Source: CAZSBB01 sp964605235
GTDB taxonomy: Bacteria > Planctomycetota > Phycisphaerae > Phycisphaerales > Phycisphaeraceae
Length of the DNA: 64,000 nucleotides
Direction: 5' to 3'
Assembly (NCBI GenBank): GCA_964605235.1
Contig: CAZSBB010000002.1
Coordinates: 62,001-126,000 of the forward strand
In this document: positions 14,232 through 22,800 of the stretch, piece after piece
Layout of the letters: each line of letters starts with the position of its first letter
How positions within the stretch are numbered: position 1 is the stretch's first letter
Notes under the pieces: generated by a model
The model's input: the letters and a program-made list of their open reading frames with translations, nothing else
What the model was told of the DNA's origin: nothing
Database searches by the model: none
Made by a program: the position numbers and the translations under genes

Positions 14232-14468
14232 TCAGCGTCGGCGCTGCTTGCTGGACAGGCAGCGGCCGGCGGAATCGCGCACGAACGGCTGACCGCATTC
14301 AGGGCACTGGGCGGCATCCACCAGCTCGCGCAGGTCGTAGCCGCAGCGACCGCACTGATCGACCATCACGGTGCTGTGCCGGGCGGCGGAAAACAGCAGC
14401 CAGAACACCAGGCCATGCACGACCAGCACCACGCCGGCCATGCCCACCGTGACCACGATCAGCAGCAT
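14232..14468 (-). CDS. Small membrane protein with C-terminal zinc ribbon
   Basis: 78 residues: one hydrophobic helix at about 2-28 (MLLIVVTVGMAGVVLVV), then a CxxC...CxxC ribbon, CGRCGYDLRELVD and CPECGQPF, and a basic end. The CGYDLR-type ribbon behind a membrane helix is a recurrent planctomycete module of unknown function. No clear ribosome binding site; the start is the only ATG that keeps the helix. Two other membrane zinc-ribbon genes occur in the window. Confidence 0.6.
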   Translation of the reverse strand: MLLIVVTVGMAGVVLVVHGLVFWLLFSAARHSTVMVDQCGRCGYDLRELVDAAQCPECGQPFVRDSAGRCLSSKQRRR

Positions 14469-14495
14469 GTCATGATGCTAGTAACAATCTCAAAA

Positions 14496-14613
14496 CTCAC
14501 CACCGAGGCACAGAGGGCACCGAGAGCAAGCCTGAGAAGCCAAACTCAACCTCAGGATTTCCTCGCATTCTCGGTGAGCATTTCTCCGTGCTCTCTGTGG
14601 CTCTGTGGTTTCT
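14496..14613. repeat. Inverted-repeat pair of the CCACAGAGGCACAGAG family, no gene inside
   Basis: The left arm, 14496-14527, contains CACCGAGGCACAGAGGGCAC. The right arm, 14584-14613, reads on the minus strand CCACAGAGCCACAGAGAGCAC. The 56 bases between them contain no open frame. This is the third copy of the arms that flank the GxxExxY gene; here the cargo is absent. Confidence 0.75.
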
Positions 14614-14667
14614 GTTCGTTTGGGATAGTTTCTTAGGCGTGGCCCATCGGGCTGTCGCAGCGTCCGG

Positions 14668-16038
14668 TCAGCGGGCAGCCACCGCGGGTCGCCAGCTGGC
14701 GGGCAGGGCCTCGGCTTCGGCTTCGATCAGGTCATCGAGCAGCGCCTGGGCGTCGCCGATGGAGTTGGTCAGCGGATCGACCAGCAGCGCCCGCAGCAGC
14801 AGATCGCGGTTGCCTTCATAAATCGCCTGGGCGGTCAGCTCATGGGTGTCGAGCACGAGCTGGCACATGCCGCGGATGCCCACGGGGAGCTTGCCCACCG
14901 GCAGGGGGCGGGGGCCGTTCATGTCCACTTCGCTGTACAGCTCGAGATAGGCGTCATCCGGGAGATTGCTGATGGCGCCGTTGTTGTCGGTGTTGATGAA
15001 GAAGCGTTTGCCCAGGTTGCCCCACATGGAGGCAATGATGTCAGTCGCCACATCCGGGCCGAACTCCGTGTCGAACTCACTGATGGGCGCGGCGCCGGAA
15101 AGGTAGGCATCAATGCGGTCCCACACCCGGCCGGTCCACTCCAGACGCAGGGGCACTTCAAAGAGCATCAGCGGGGGGAACGATTCCCGGCCGGCTTTGC
15201 CCAGGCCCTGGTAGTAGCGGACATATTCCTTGGTGTGCCCGACGACGGTGGGCAGCGCGCCCAGGCGGTCGTACAGTTCGAGCGCAATCGCGTTGTTGAA
15301 CGCGCCTTTGGAGGACTTGGCGTTGCCCTGGGCCTGGGTGTTGATGTCTTCGAGGGCTTTGGCGCGGGCATGTTCGATGACTTTGGGCAGCAGGTCCTGG
15401 CCATCGTACGCCACGCGCAGCAGCCAGGTGAAGTGATTGGGGCCCGCCGACTGCACGACGAGCTTGTCGTCATTGGGGACGCCGAGGATTTCCGCATAGC
15501 GCTTGCGCAACTGGTACTGGGCGTCGCACAGGGCGAAGGATTTAAGCTTGGGAAAATGCCGGCGGAGGCCGATGCCATGCACCGCGGTGGGGTTGATGTA
15601 GTTGAGCACCCAGGCGTCGGGGCAGACTTGTTCAATGGTCTGGCAGATGTCGATAATCTGCGGAAACTCGCGCAGCGAGCGCAAGACGCCCCCGGGGCCG
15701 ATGGTGTCGCCCGAGCACATGCGGATGCCGTACTTTTCTGAGAGCGTGCAGTCGACGCCGCGGAAGTGGGCATTGCGATAGGCGAAGCTGAGGATGACGA
15801 AGTCCGCCCCGCGCAGCACGTCACGGTAGTTGGTGGAAGCTTCGATGGTCAGCGGCGACTGATGATTGGCTTTGACCAGCTCGGCGAGCTTCTTCATTTT
15901 CGCCAGCCGGTCGGCATCGACATCCACCAGCGCCAGTGTGCCGCCCTGCAGCACCGGCGAATGAATCATCTCCCAGATGCAACTGCGCCCGAAGAACAAG
16001 CTGCCCGCCCCGATGACGACGACCTTAGGATGCTGCAC
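14668..16038 (-). CDS. Glycoside hydrolase family 4 (alpha-galactosidase/glucosidase/glucuronidase-like)
   Basis: 456-residue cytoplasmic enzyme using NAD+ and a divalent metal for redox-assisted glycoside cleavage. Seen: Rossmann start KVVVIGAGSLFFG, DVDADRL acidic ribose-binding strand, CSGDTIGPGG, NYINPTAVHGIG, the probable metal-ligand Cys in FALCDAQ, and His in GPNHFTWLL. The GTG start at 16038 has GGAG eight bases upstream and places the dinucleotide motif at the N-terminus; a longer frame exists but would displace it. It is divergent from an AraC gene that is its likely regulator. The sugar specificity is not determinable here. Confidence 0.88.
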   Translation of the reverse strand: MQHPKVVVIGAGSLFFGRSCIWEMIHSPVLQGGTLALVDVDADRLAKMKKLAELVKANHQSPLTIEASTNYRDVLRGADFVILSFAYRNAHFRGVDCTLSEKYGIRMCSGDTIGPGGVLRSLREFPQIIDICQTIEQVCPDAWVLNYINPTAVHGIGLRRHFPKLKSFALCDAQYQLRKRYAEILGVPNDDKLVVQSAGPNHFTWLLRVAYDGQDLLPKVIEHARAKALEDINTQAQGNAKSSKGAFNNAIALELYDRLGALPTVVGHTKEYVRYYQGLGKAGRESFPPLMLFEVPLRLEWTGRVWDRIDAYLSGAAPISEFDTEFGPDVATDIIASMWGNLGKRFFINTDNNGAISNLPDDAYLELYSEVDMNGPRPLPVGKLPVGIRGMCQLVLDTHELTAQAIYEGNRDLLLRALLVDPLTNSIGDAQALLDDLIEAEAEALPASWRPAVAAR

Positions 16039-16158
16039 GGAATGAGCTCCAGATAGAAAGTGGAAGATATTGACATCTTGATCCAAGTCGTGGTGATTAT
16101 CTCGATATCAACCGGTCAGGCTATGGCGTGCATTGCGCAAAACATGTAATTTATTGAT

Positions 16159-17064
16159 ATGGCTGCCCATGTGGTGCTGAATCCCAACCTGCCGACCCGG
16201 CCGGTGTCGCCGCCGACGCGGTTGCCGTTCAAGGTGCGCACGCTGGGGCGCATGCGGCTGACGCCGTACCACTCCACGCCGGGCACCTGGCATGACGATG
16301 CGATGCTGACGGTGGTGCTCTCGGGGCGCGGGGTGTACCAACTGGCGGGACGCACGCACACGGTGGAAACGGGACAGGTAGGCCTGGTGCTGCCAGGTGG
16401 GGCGAATTCCGGTGGGACGAATTCCGGGGGCGGGGGCGGGGGGGATGTCGGGGTGTTGATGGCGGACCCCGCGCAGCCGTATGACCACCTGTACTGCCGT
16501 TTCGCCGGCGGATTGGCGTTGACTCTGGCGCGGCGGATTCGGCAGCGCTTGTGTCCGGGCTGGCCGTTCTTCACCGACCCGCGCTGCGCGACCTTGGCGG
16601 AAGTGCTGATGCGCGGGCTGGCGCTGGAGAAGCTGCAATTGGGCGTTCGGGAGACAAGTCCCGAGCGGCCGCGCCGCGTGGACGCCGTGCTCGCCGAGGC
16701 GCTGGCGCTGCTGCTGGAACCACCACTGAGCCGCGCCACGCCCGAAGGCCCGCGCGTCACCCGGGAGCGGCTGCGGCTGTACCTGCTGGAGCATCTCGCG
16801 ACGCCGACGAATCTGGACCAGGTGGCGGCCCACTTTCATGTCAGCAAAGCGCATCTCTGCCGGGTGGCGCGCCGCCTGCTGGGCCAGACCCTGCAGGCGG
16901 CGTGGGAACAGATCAAACTCCAGCGCGCCACCTTGCTGCTGCGCGAAACCGATCTGTCCGTGGGCGAAGTGGCGCGGCGGGTGGGTTACACCGATCCGCT
17001 CTACTTTTCCAAAGTCTTTCGGCGCAGTCTGGGCGCCAGCCCCCGACAGTGGCGCGGCCGCTGA
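16159..17064 (+). CDS. AraC-family transcriptional regulator
   Basis: 301 residues. The N-terminal sensor region (about 20-180) resembles a cupin arm (WHDDAMLTVVLSGRGVYQL) and contains a Gly/Asn-Ser-rich insertion at about 82-95 coded by a short direct DNA repeat. The C-terminal double helix-turn-helix (about 200-300) has LDQVAAHFHVSKAHLCRVAR and LSVGEVARRVGYTDPLYFSK followed by FRRSLGASPRQWR, the AraC signature. The 120-base divergent gap with the GH4 gene holds AT-rich short repeats suitable as operators. Likely an activator of sugar utilisation. Confidence 0.9.
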   Translation: MAAHVVLNPNLPTRPVSPPTRLPFKVRTLGRMRLTPYHSTPGTWHDDAMLTVVLSGRGVYQLAGRTHTVETGQVGLVLPGGANSGGTNSGGGGGGDVGVLMADPAQPYDHLYCRFAGGLALTLARRIRQRLCPGWPFFTDPRCATLAEVLMRGLALEKLQLGVRETSPERPRRVDAVLAEALALLLEPPLSRATPEGPRVTRERLRLYLLEHLATPTNLDQVAAHFHVSKAHLCRVARRLLGQTLQAAWEQIKLQRATLLLRETDLSVGEVARRVGYTDPLYFSKVFRRSLGASPRQWRGR

Positions 17065-17092
17065 CGGCAGAGCGCGGGAGCGCCTGGCGTGG

Positions 17093-18106
17093 TTAAATGA
17101 TCGTGCTGGTCGCCGCCGGCAGATGCACCAGCGCGCCCAGCTCCGTCCGCAGCACCAGGCCTTCGTGCGGGTCCAGGTCCACCACGCGCCCGCGCACCTC
17201 CCGCCCGTCGCAGCGGACTTCGATCAACTGGTCGAGCAACACGCTGCGCTGACGCCAGGCGGTCAGCCACGCCTGCGGGTCCGGCGCCTGCTGCATGGCG
17301 TCGAGTTGCTGGTTGAGCGCCGTGAGCAACCGCAACCGCTCCGGTCGATAGCCCGCCTCATGCAGACAAGTCGCCGGCCGGGTCAGGTGGGCTGATGGCC
17401 CCGGCGCTGCCGCGACATTGAGCCCCATCCCCACCAGCAGCGCCAAGCCCGCAGCCGGCGCGGCACTCGAACCGAAACTGAAACTCTCCACCAGCACCCC
17501 GGCGAACTTCCGGCCGTCCACCAGCAGATCGTTGGGCCACTTGATCTGCACCGCCAGCCCCGGGCAGCACGCTTCCACCGCCAGCGCACCCGCCACCGCC
17601 CATTGCAGCGACAACTCATTGACCAGCGGCGTCGCATCCCGCCCCCGCTGCGCCAGCACCCGCGCGCGGCTGAACAACAAACCCGAACCTGGCGCCATCT
17701 GCCACCGCCGCCCCAGTCGCCCCCGGCCGGCTTCCTGTTCGTTGGCGATCACCAGCGCCCCGTCGGCTTCCAGACCCCGCGCTTCAACCACCCGGCGCAA
17801 TGCATCCTGCGTGCTGCCGGTGCGCTGGAACACTTCAATGGTGCGCTGCTGCGGGCGCTGGCGGTCGAGCGCCCAGCGCAGATAATCCGACCAGGTGCTC
17901 AGGCCTGCGGACTCCAGCCGCCACACCCAGCCGCCCGGCGCCGCCAGACGCTGCAGCACGCAGCCGTGTGCTTCGAGGGTTTGCAGCGCCTGCGCCAAGG
18001 GCAAATCGTCGCTGGTGCGCCGGGCGCTCAGCGCGGCTTCGCTGACGCCTTCGGGCGCGTCGAGGAGTTGCGCCAGCAGGGCGACATCGAAATCCCACGC
18101 GGTCAC
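17093..18106 (-). CDS. birA: Biotin--[acetyl-CoA-carboxylase] ligase
   Basis: 337-residue enzyme that activates biotin as biotinyl-AMP and attaches it to carboxyl carrier protein. Seen: GSTQDALRRV, the biotinyl-AMP loop GRGRLGRRWQ near residue 130, KWPNDLLVDGRKFAGVL with the catalytic Lys, and a C-terminal SH3-like domain (GREVRGRVVDLDPHEGLVL). The N-terminal 80 residues look like a degenerate winged helix, so a repressor function is possible but unproven. The ATG overlaps the nadC stop by four bases, implying translational coupling. Confidence 0.93.
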   Translation of the reverse strand: MTAWDFDVALLAQLLDAPEGVSEAALSARRTSDDLPLAQALQTLEAHGCVLQRLAAPGGWVWRLESAGLSTWSDYLRWALDRQRPQQRTIEVFQRTGSTQDALRRVVEARGLEADGALVIANEQEAGRGRLGRRWQMAPGSGLLFSRARVLAQRGRDATPLVNELSLQWAVAGALAVEACCPGLAVQIKWPNDLLVDGRKFAGVLVESFSFGSSAAPAAGLALLVGMGLNVAAAPGPSAHLTRPATCLHEAGYRPERLRLLTALNQQLDAMQQAPDPQAWLTAWRQRSVLLDQLIEVRCDGREVRGRVVDLDPHEGLVLRTELGALVHLPAATSTII

Positions 18107-19011
18107 GGCAGCAGGTCCAGGCCCAGGTCCAGGGCGGGAGCGGAATGGGTCAACGCGCCGATGGCGATGCGGTCCACGCCGGCATGAGCGATGGCGCGCA
18201 CGGTGTCGAGGTTTACCCCGCCGCTGGCTTCCAGTTCGATTAATCGGCCGGCGCCGGCGTGCGCCTGACGCAAGCCCACCGCCCGGCGCAACTGCTCCGG
18301 CGGCATGTTGTCCAGCAGGATCAGATCGGGGTCGGCCGCCAGCGCCGCCGGGAGTTGCTCCAGCGTGTCGACTTCGATCTCAATGAAGCTCGGCGCGGGC
18401 TTCGCCTGCCGCGCCCGCCGCACCGCTTCGGTCAGTTTGGCCTGCAGCGTGCCCGTCGGCAGGCTCGCCAGATGGTTGTCCTTGAGCAGCACCGCGTCAT
18501 ACAACCCCATGCGGTGGTTGTACCCGCCGCCGCAGCGCACGGCATACTTCGCCAGGCCGCGCCAGCCGGGAATGGTTTTGCGGGTGTCGTAGATTTTCGC
18601 GCTGCTGCCACGGACGGCGTGCACATACTGGGCGGTCAAGCTGGCGATGCCGCTGAGATGGCACAACAGGTTCAGCGCGGTGCGCTCGAGCATCAGGATT
18701 GCCCGCAGCGGGCCATTGAGCTGCGCGACCAGCGCGCCAGGTTGCAAGGCGTCGCCATCGACGGCGCCGGGCGTGATCGCCACCGCAGGGTCAAACGTCC
18801 GCACCACCTCCTCCAGCAACGCCGCCCCCGCCAGGCGTCCGGCGGCGCGACTGACGATGGCGGCGCGGCCCACCGCCGTGGCGTCAATGAACAACTCACT
18901 GGTCAGGTCGCGCCGGTTCGGGCCGACGTCCTCGCGCCGGGCGCGTTGCAATAAATCGCCCAACTCGGCGGGGGCGATGAACTGCTGCCAGGAGGGGATC
19001 GACTGGGCCAT
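18103..19011 (-). CDS. nadC: Nicotinate-nucleotide pyrophosphorylase (carboxylating)
   Basis: Quinolinate phosphoribosyltransferase, converting quinolinate and PRPP to nicotinate mononucleotide in de novo NAD synthesis. Seen: ERTALNLLCHLSGIAS, TRKTIPGWRGLAKYAVRCGG, HRMGLYDAVLLKDNH, and the C-terminal LIELEASGGVNLDTV and GVDRIAIGALTHSA. Length 302 is normal. It is coupled to birA by a four-base overlap and lies two bases after the ASCH gene. nadD of the same pathway is at 35243-35893. Confidence 0.95.
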   Translation of the reverse strand: MAQSIPSWQQFIAPAELGDLLQRARREDVGPNRRDLTSELFIDATAVGRAAIVSRAAGRLAGAALLEEVVRTFDPAVAITPGAVDGDALQPGALVAQLNGPLRAILMLERTALNLLCHLSGIASLTAQYVHAVRGSSAKIYDTRKTIPGWRGLAKYAVRCGGGYNHRMGLYDAVLLKDNHLASLPTGTLQAKLTEAVRRARQAKPAPSFIEIEVDTLEQLPAALAADPDLILLDNMPPEQLRRAVGLRQAHAGAGRLIELEASGGVNLDTVRAIAHAGVDRIAIGALTHSAPALDLGLDLLP

Positions 19012-19013
19012 CG

Positions 19014-19736
19014 TCAGGCTTCCGTGCTCGGACCGAGGAACCGGACACGATATCGCCCGCGCCCCGCCGGCTCAAAGCCGATTTGCGACCCCGGCGTCAC
19101 GCCTGCGGTTGCGAAGTAGGGGCCCCAGCCGCGAAAACGAAACAAGCGCCCACGCACCAGCGCGGGAACCAGCACGCCGTCGGGCAACAGCAAGGTCGTC
19201 GGTTTGCCGCGCTGCGCCAGCGTCCGCAACTGCGGCGGGGCGGGGACATAATTGTTCCGCAACGCTCCGGCCGTGAGCGTCACCCGATCGATCGTCATGC
19301 CCGGGGCCGGCTGGGCGGGCAGCGGCACGGGCAGCAATGGCGGGGCATCGGGCAGCACAAACCACGCCCGGCCCTGGCTCTTGGGCAGCCGCGGCCCGGT
19401 CGCCACCGCCTGTACGTCTTTAAGTTCAATGAACACCGCATAGCGCGACTGGGCTTTCCATTGCCAGTACGCGTCGTCGCCACAGACCCGATCATTCCAG
19501 CGGGCCTGCAGCTGCGCCATGTCGTCGGGGCTGCGGGGCTGGGTGAAATGGACCTGCCGCGCGGTGGCGCGGGCGCGGTAGGGGCCCGCCGATTGTTTGA
19601 ACCAGATCACTTCGCCGGGCGCGATGCAGCCGAAGGGTTCCCGTTGCTGCCGATACAGCCGGGATTCCACCGTTTTGCGCCCCGACAAGAGCAGTTCCAG
19701 GTAGGGGGCCAACAGGATCGCCACGTGGCTCGCCAT
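19014..19736 (-). CDS. ASCH-domain protein
   Basis: 240 residues. The first 110 carry an ASCH (PUA-like) fold: ILLAPYLELLLSGRKTVESR contains the G-x-K-x-x-E-x-R signature, followed by APGEVIWFKQ. ASCH domains are thought to bind RNA or modified nucleotides. The C-terminal 120 residues are a basic beta-rich part not recognised. The start at 19736 is the conserved MASHVAILLAP; the 56-residue upstream extension lacks any motif. It is probably the first gene of an operon with nadC and birA. TATACT at 19746-19751 (minus) may be its -10. Confidence 0.7.
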   Translation of the reverse strand: MASHVAILLAPYLELLLSGRKTVESRLYRQQREPFGCIAPGEVIWFKQSAGPYRARATARQVHFTQPRSPDDMAQLQARWNDRVCGDDAYWQWKAQSRYAVFIELKDVQAVATGPRLPKSQGRAWFVLPDAPPLLPVPLPAQPAPGMTIDRVTLTAGALRNNYVPAPPQLRTLAQRGKPTTLLLPDGVLVPALVRGRLFRFRGWGPYFATAGVTPGSQIGFEPAGRGRYRVRFLGPSTEA

Positions 19737-19786
19737 GCGGGCACGAGTATACGTGCCGTTGCCACCCGCGTTTGCGGATCGGTCGT

Positions 19787-19792
19787 TATAAT
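19787..19792 (+). promoter_or_regulatory. Perfect -10 hexamer upstream of the CARDB-like gene
   Basis: TATAAT lies 61 bases before the ATG of the large repeat protein in an otherwise GC-rich divergent spacer. No good -35 box is found 16-18 bases upstream. Candidate promoter only. Confidence 0.3.
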
Positions 19793-19852
19793 CCGCAAAC
19801 CTTGCTGACCTGTCGCCGCACATTTGACTGACTTGCTTGAGGGTGGTACTCC

Positions 19853-22800
19853 ATGCAGCAGCGTCCCACGCTGGCCTTCGCCGCTTCCGCCAAGGCCGCC
19901 ACATCGCTTTTTCATGCTTCTTTCATCAACCAACGACGCCGGCGCTGCGTGCTGACTGCGGTGCTGCTGGGGTTGCTCGCGCTGCTGCTGCCCTCGGCGG
20001 ACGCCATTGCCGGGGACCGCGAACTGACCCTCGTGGTGCGCGTGCCCCAGGCGACGCTCGACGAGAACGCCAATCAGGACGTGTTCATCAAAATGTTCGC
20101 CCGGCCGCTGGACCGCGAAGCCCGCGAGCAGGGCGAACTGGAACTCAAAGTCCTCTCCATATCGCCCATCGTCGGCGGCGGCGGCAAGGCGCGGCGGTAT
20201 CAGGTCAAGCTGCTCGCGCCGGACTACGTGACCAAGGACCGCTATGCCCTGCTGGCGTATGTCGACGGCGGCAATGTGGTGACCGAATCCGACGAAGGCG
20301 CGGTCGACCTGACCATTGAACTGGGCCAGGTGACGCTGCCTCAGCGCATCGTCGCCGGCGGGCGCGGCGTGGCGCGCTTCCCGGTGGAAATTTTCAACCG
20401 CGGCAACGTCGCGGTGCAGCGCCGCCAGCGCGTGGACCTCGCCATCATCGCGCGGCCCGCCGGCGATGTGGACGGCCGCAATGACGTGGTGGTCGCCAAG
20501 CTCGAGAACGAATCCATCAGCGGGCTGGCGCCCAAGGACTCGCGCAAGGTGGTCCTGCTGGCGGAGTTCCCCGGACCGTTGGAAGTCAAGACCTATCAAC
20601 TCCGCGCCGTGGTCGACACCGGCGACGCCGTGGTGGAATCAGATGAAGGCAACAACACGGCGGTGCTCAACGACACCATCGCCGTCTCCGAGCAGAGCGT
20701 GGACCTGCTGGTGGACATCAGCGGCGCCAACCTGCCCAAAGGCATTGTTGCCGGCGTGCGCAAGAGCATCACCGTGCCGGTGAAAGTCAGCAATGCGGGC
20801 AACCTGGACTTCCGTGGCGACGAGCAGGTGATGCTTTCGGTCATCGCCCGCCCCGCCCAGAAAATCATGGACGAAAAGGCGGACCTCGTGCTGGCGACGA
20901 CGCCGCTGGCGGACCTGGCGGACCTGACGCCCGGCACCACGCGCACGGTGGAAGTCGAAGCCCAGTTGCCCAGCAACCTGCCGGTGGACAACTACATGCT
21001 GCGGGTGGTGGTCGATCCCGCCAATGTCATCAAGGAAGCCAATAAAGCCAACAACACCGCCACGCTGCTGGACCCGATCAAGGTGATGGCGCTGGTGGTG
21101 GACCTGGCGGGGCAGTTCGACAAGCCGCGCTTCCCCAAGGCGGTCATCGGCGGCTCGAGCGAGTCCTACACCGTGCCGATCAAAGTCAGCAACGCCGGCA
21201 GCGTGCCGTTCCCCGCCGGGCAGAAAATGACGCTGACCCTGCTGCTGCGCCCCGAGGACGCCAACGACACCAGGCGTGATGTGAAGCTGCAGCAGATCGC
21301 CGACCGCGAGGTGTCGGACCTCACCCCCGGAAGGTCCATCACCTTGACGCTCGACGGCAATCTGCCCAGCAATCTGGCGACCGGCAGCTACAAGGTGTTG
21401 GCGACCATTGAGCCGACGCCCACGCTGCAGGACGCCGATGAAACCAACAACGTGTTGCAGTTGCCCGATCCGCTGGGCATTGCCGCGCCGTTTGTGGACC
21501 TCGCAGCCCAGGTGGAAGTGCTGCGGCCGGCGCGGGCCTTGGTGGCGGGTTCCGACGCGCTGCTGGCGGTGCCGGTGAAGGTGACCAATGCGGGCAACGT
21601 GCCCAGCCCCGCCGACGCCAAGGTGGACATCCGCATTGCCGCCCGGCCGCTCGCCAAAGCCGGGGAATCTGACGCCGACGTGACGCTCGCCACGCTGGAG
21701 GGTCAGAGCGTGGGCAACCTGCGTCCCGGTGCGACGGAGTTGTATCAGGCGCGGATCAAATTCCCGCGCGGGCTGGCGGCCGGCGATTATGTGTTGTCCG
21801 CCATGGTGGATGTCGGCGCTGCGGTCAAGGAATCGGACAAAGCCAACAATGTCGCGGTCAGTTCCGCTGAGCAGTCGATCGCCATTGCCGCTCCGGTGGT
21901 GGACCTTTCCGCGGAACTGGTGAATCTGGACCTGCCGCGTTCGGTGATCGCCGGCTCAGGGGTCAAGCTCAAGGCGCCGGTGCGCGTGACCAACGAAGGC
22001 AACGTGCCGCTGCTGGAGGATCAGCAGATTGACCTGCGTCTGCTGGCCCGGCGGATTGTGGAAGGTGAAGCGAACGACAAGGACGTCGCCCTGACCACGC
22101 TGGGCAGTCAGTCGGTCGCCAGCCTTGCTCCCGGCGCCGCGGCAACCTTCGTGCTGGAAGCTGCGGTTCCCGCCAACCTGACGCCGGGGCGCTACCTCCT
22201 GGTCGCGCTGGCGGACAGCGGGGACGCGCTCAAGGAAGCCAGTGAGAAGAACAACCTCGCCGTTGCCGCGCCGGGTCAGGCGGTGGAAGTGGTCGCTCCG
22301 TTTGTGGACCTGGCGCTGGACCTGCCGACGGTGAACCTGCCCAGTGCGGTCGTCGCGGGGCATGGGCCAGCCGCGCGCCTGACGCTGCGCATCGCCAACC
22401 GGGGCAATGTGCCGGTGGCGGCGGATCAGAAAGTGGATGTGCGCATTTCCAGCCGCCCCGTCGCCGCCGGAGCCAAGGCCGACGGTGATGTGGCGTTGAC
22501 CACCCTTTCCGCCATCGACCTGGCGGGCCTTGCTCCGGGAGCTGCCAAAACTGTTGACGCCCAGGTGACGCTGCCGGGACAACTCGGGCCGGGCCAGTAT
22601 GTGCTGGTGGCGCAGCTCGATCCCGCCAACATCGCCAGGGACTCGGCGCGCTCGAACAATCAGGCGCTGACCGAAGCTGGCAGCGCAATGACGGTCGCCG
22701 CGCCATTTGTGGATCTGGCGGCAGCGCTCACCGACGTCTCCCTGCCCGGCGCCGCGATCGCCGGCCACGCTGCCCCTGCGGTCGCCAATCTGGTGCTGCG

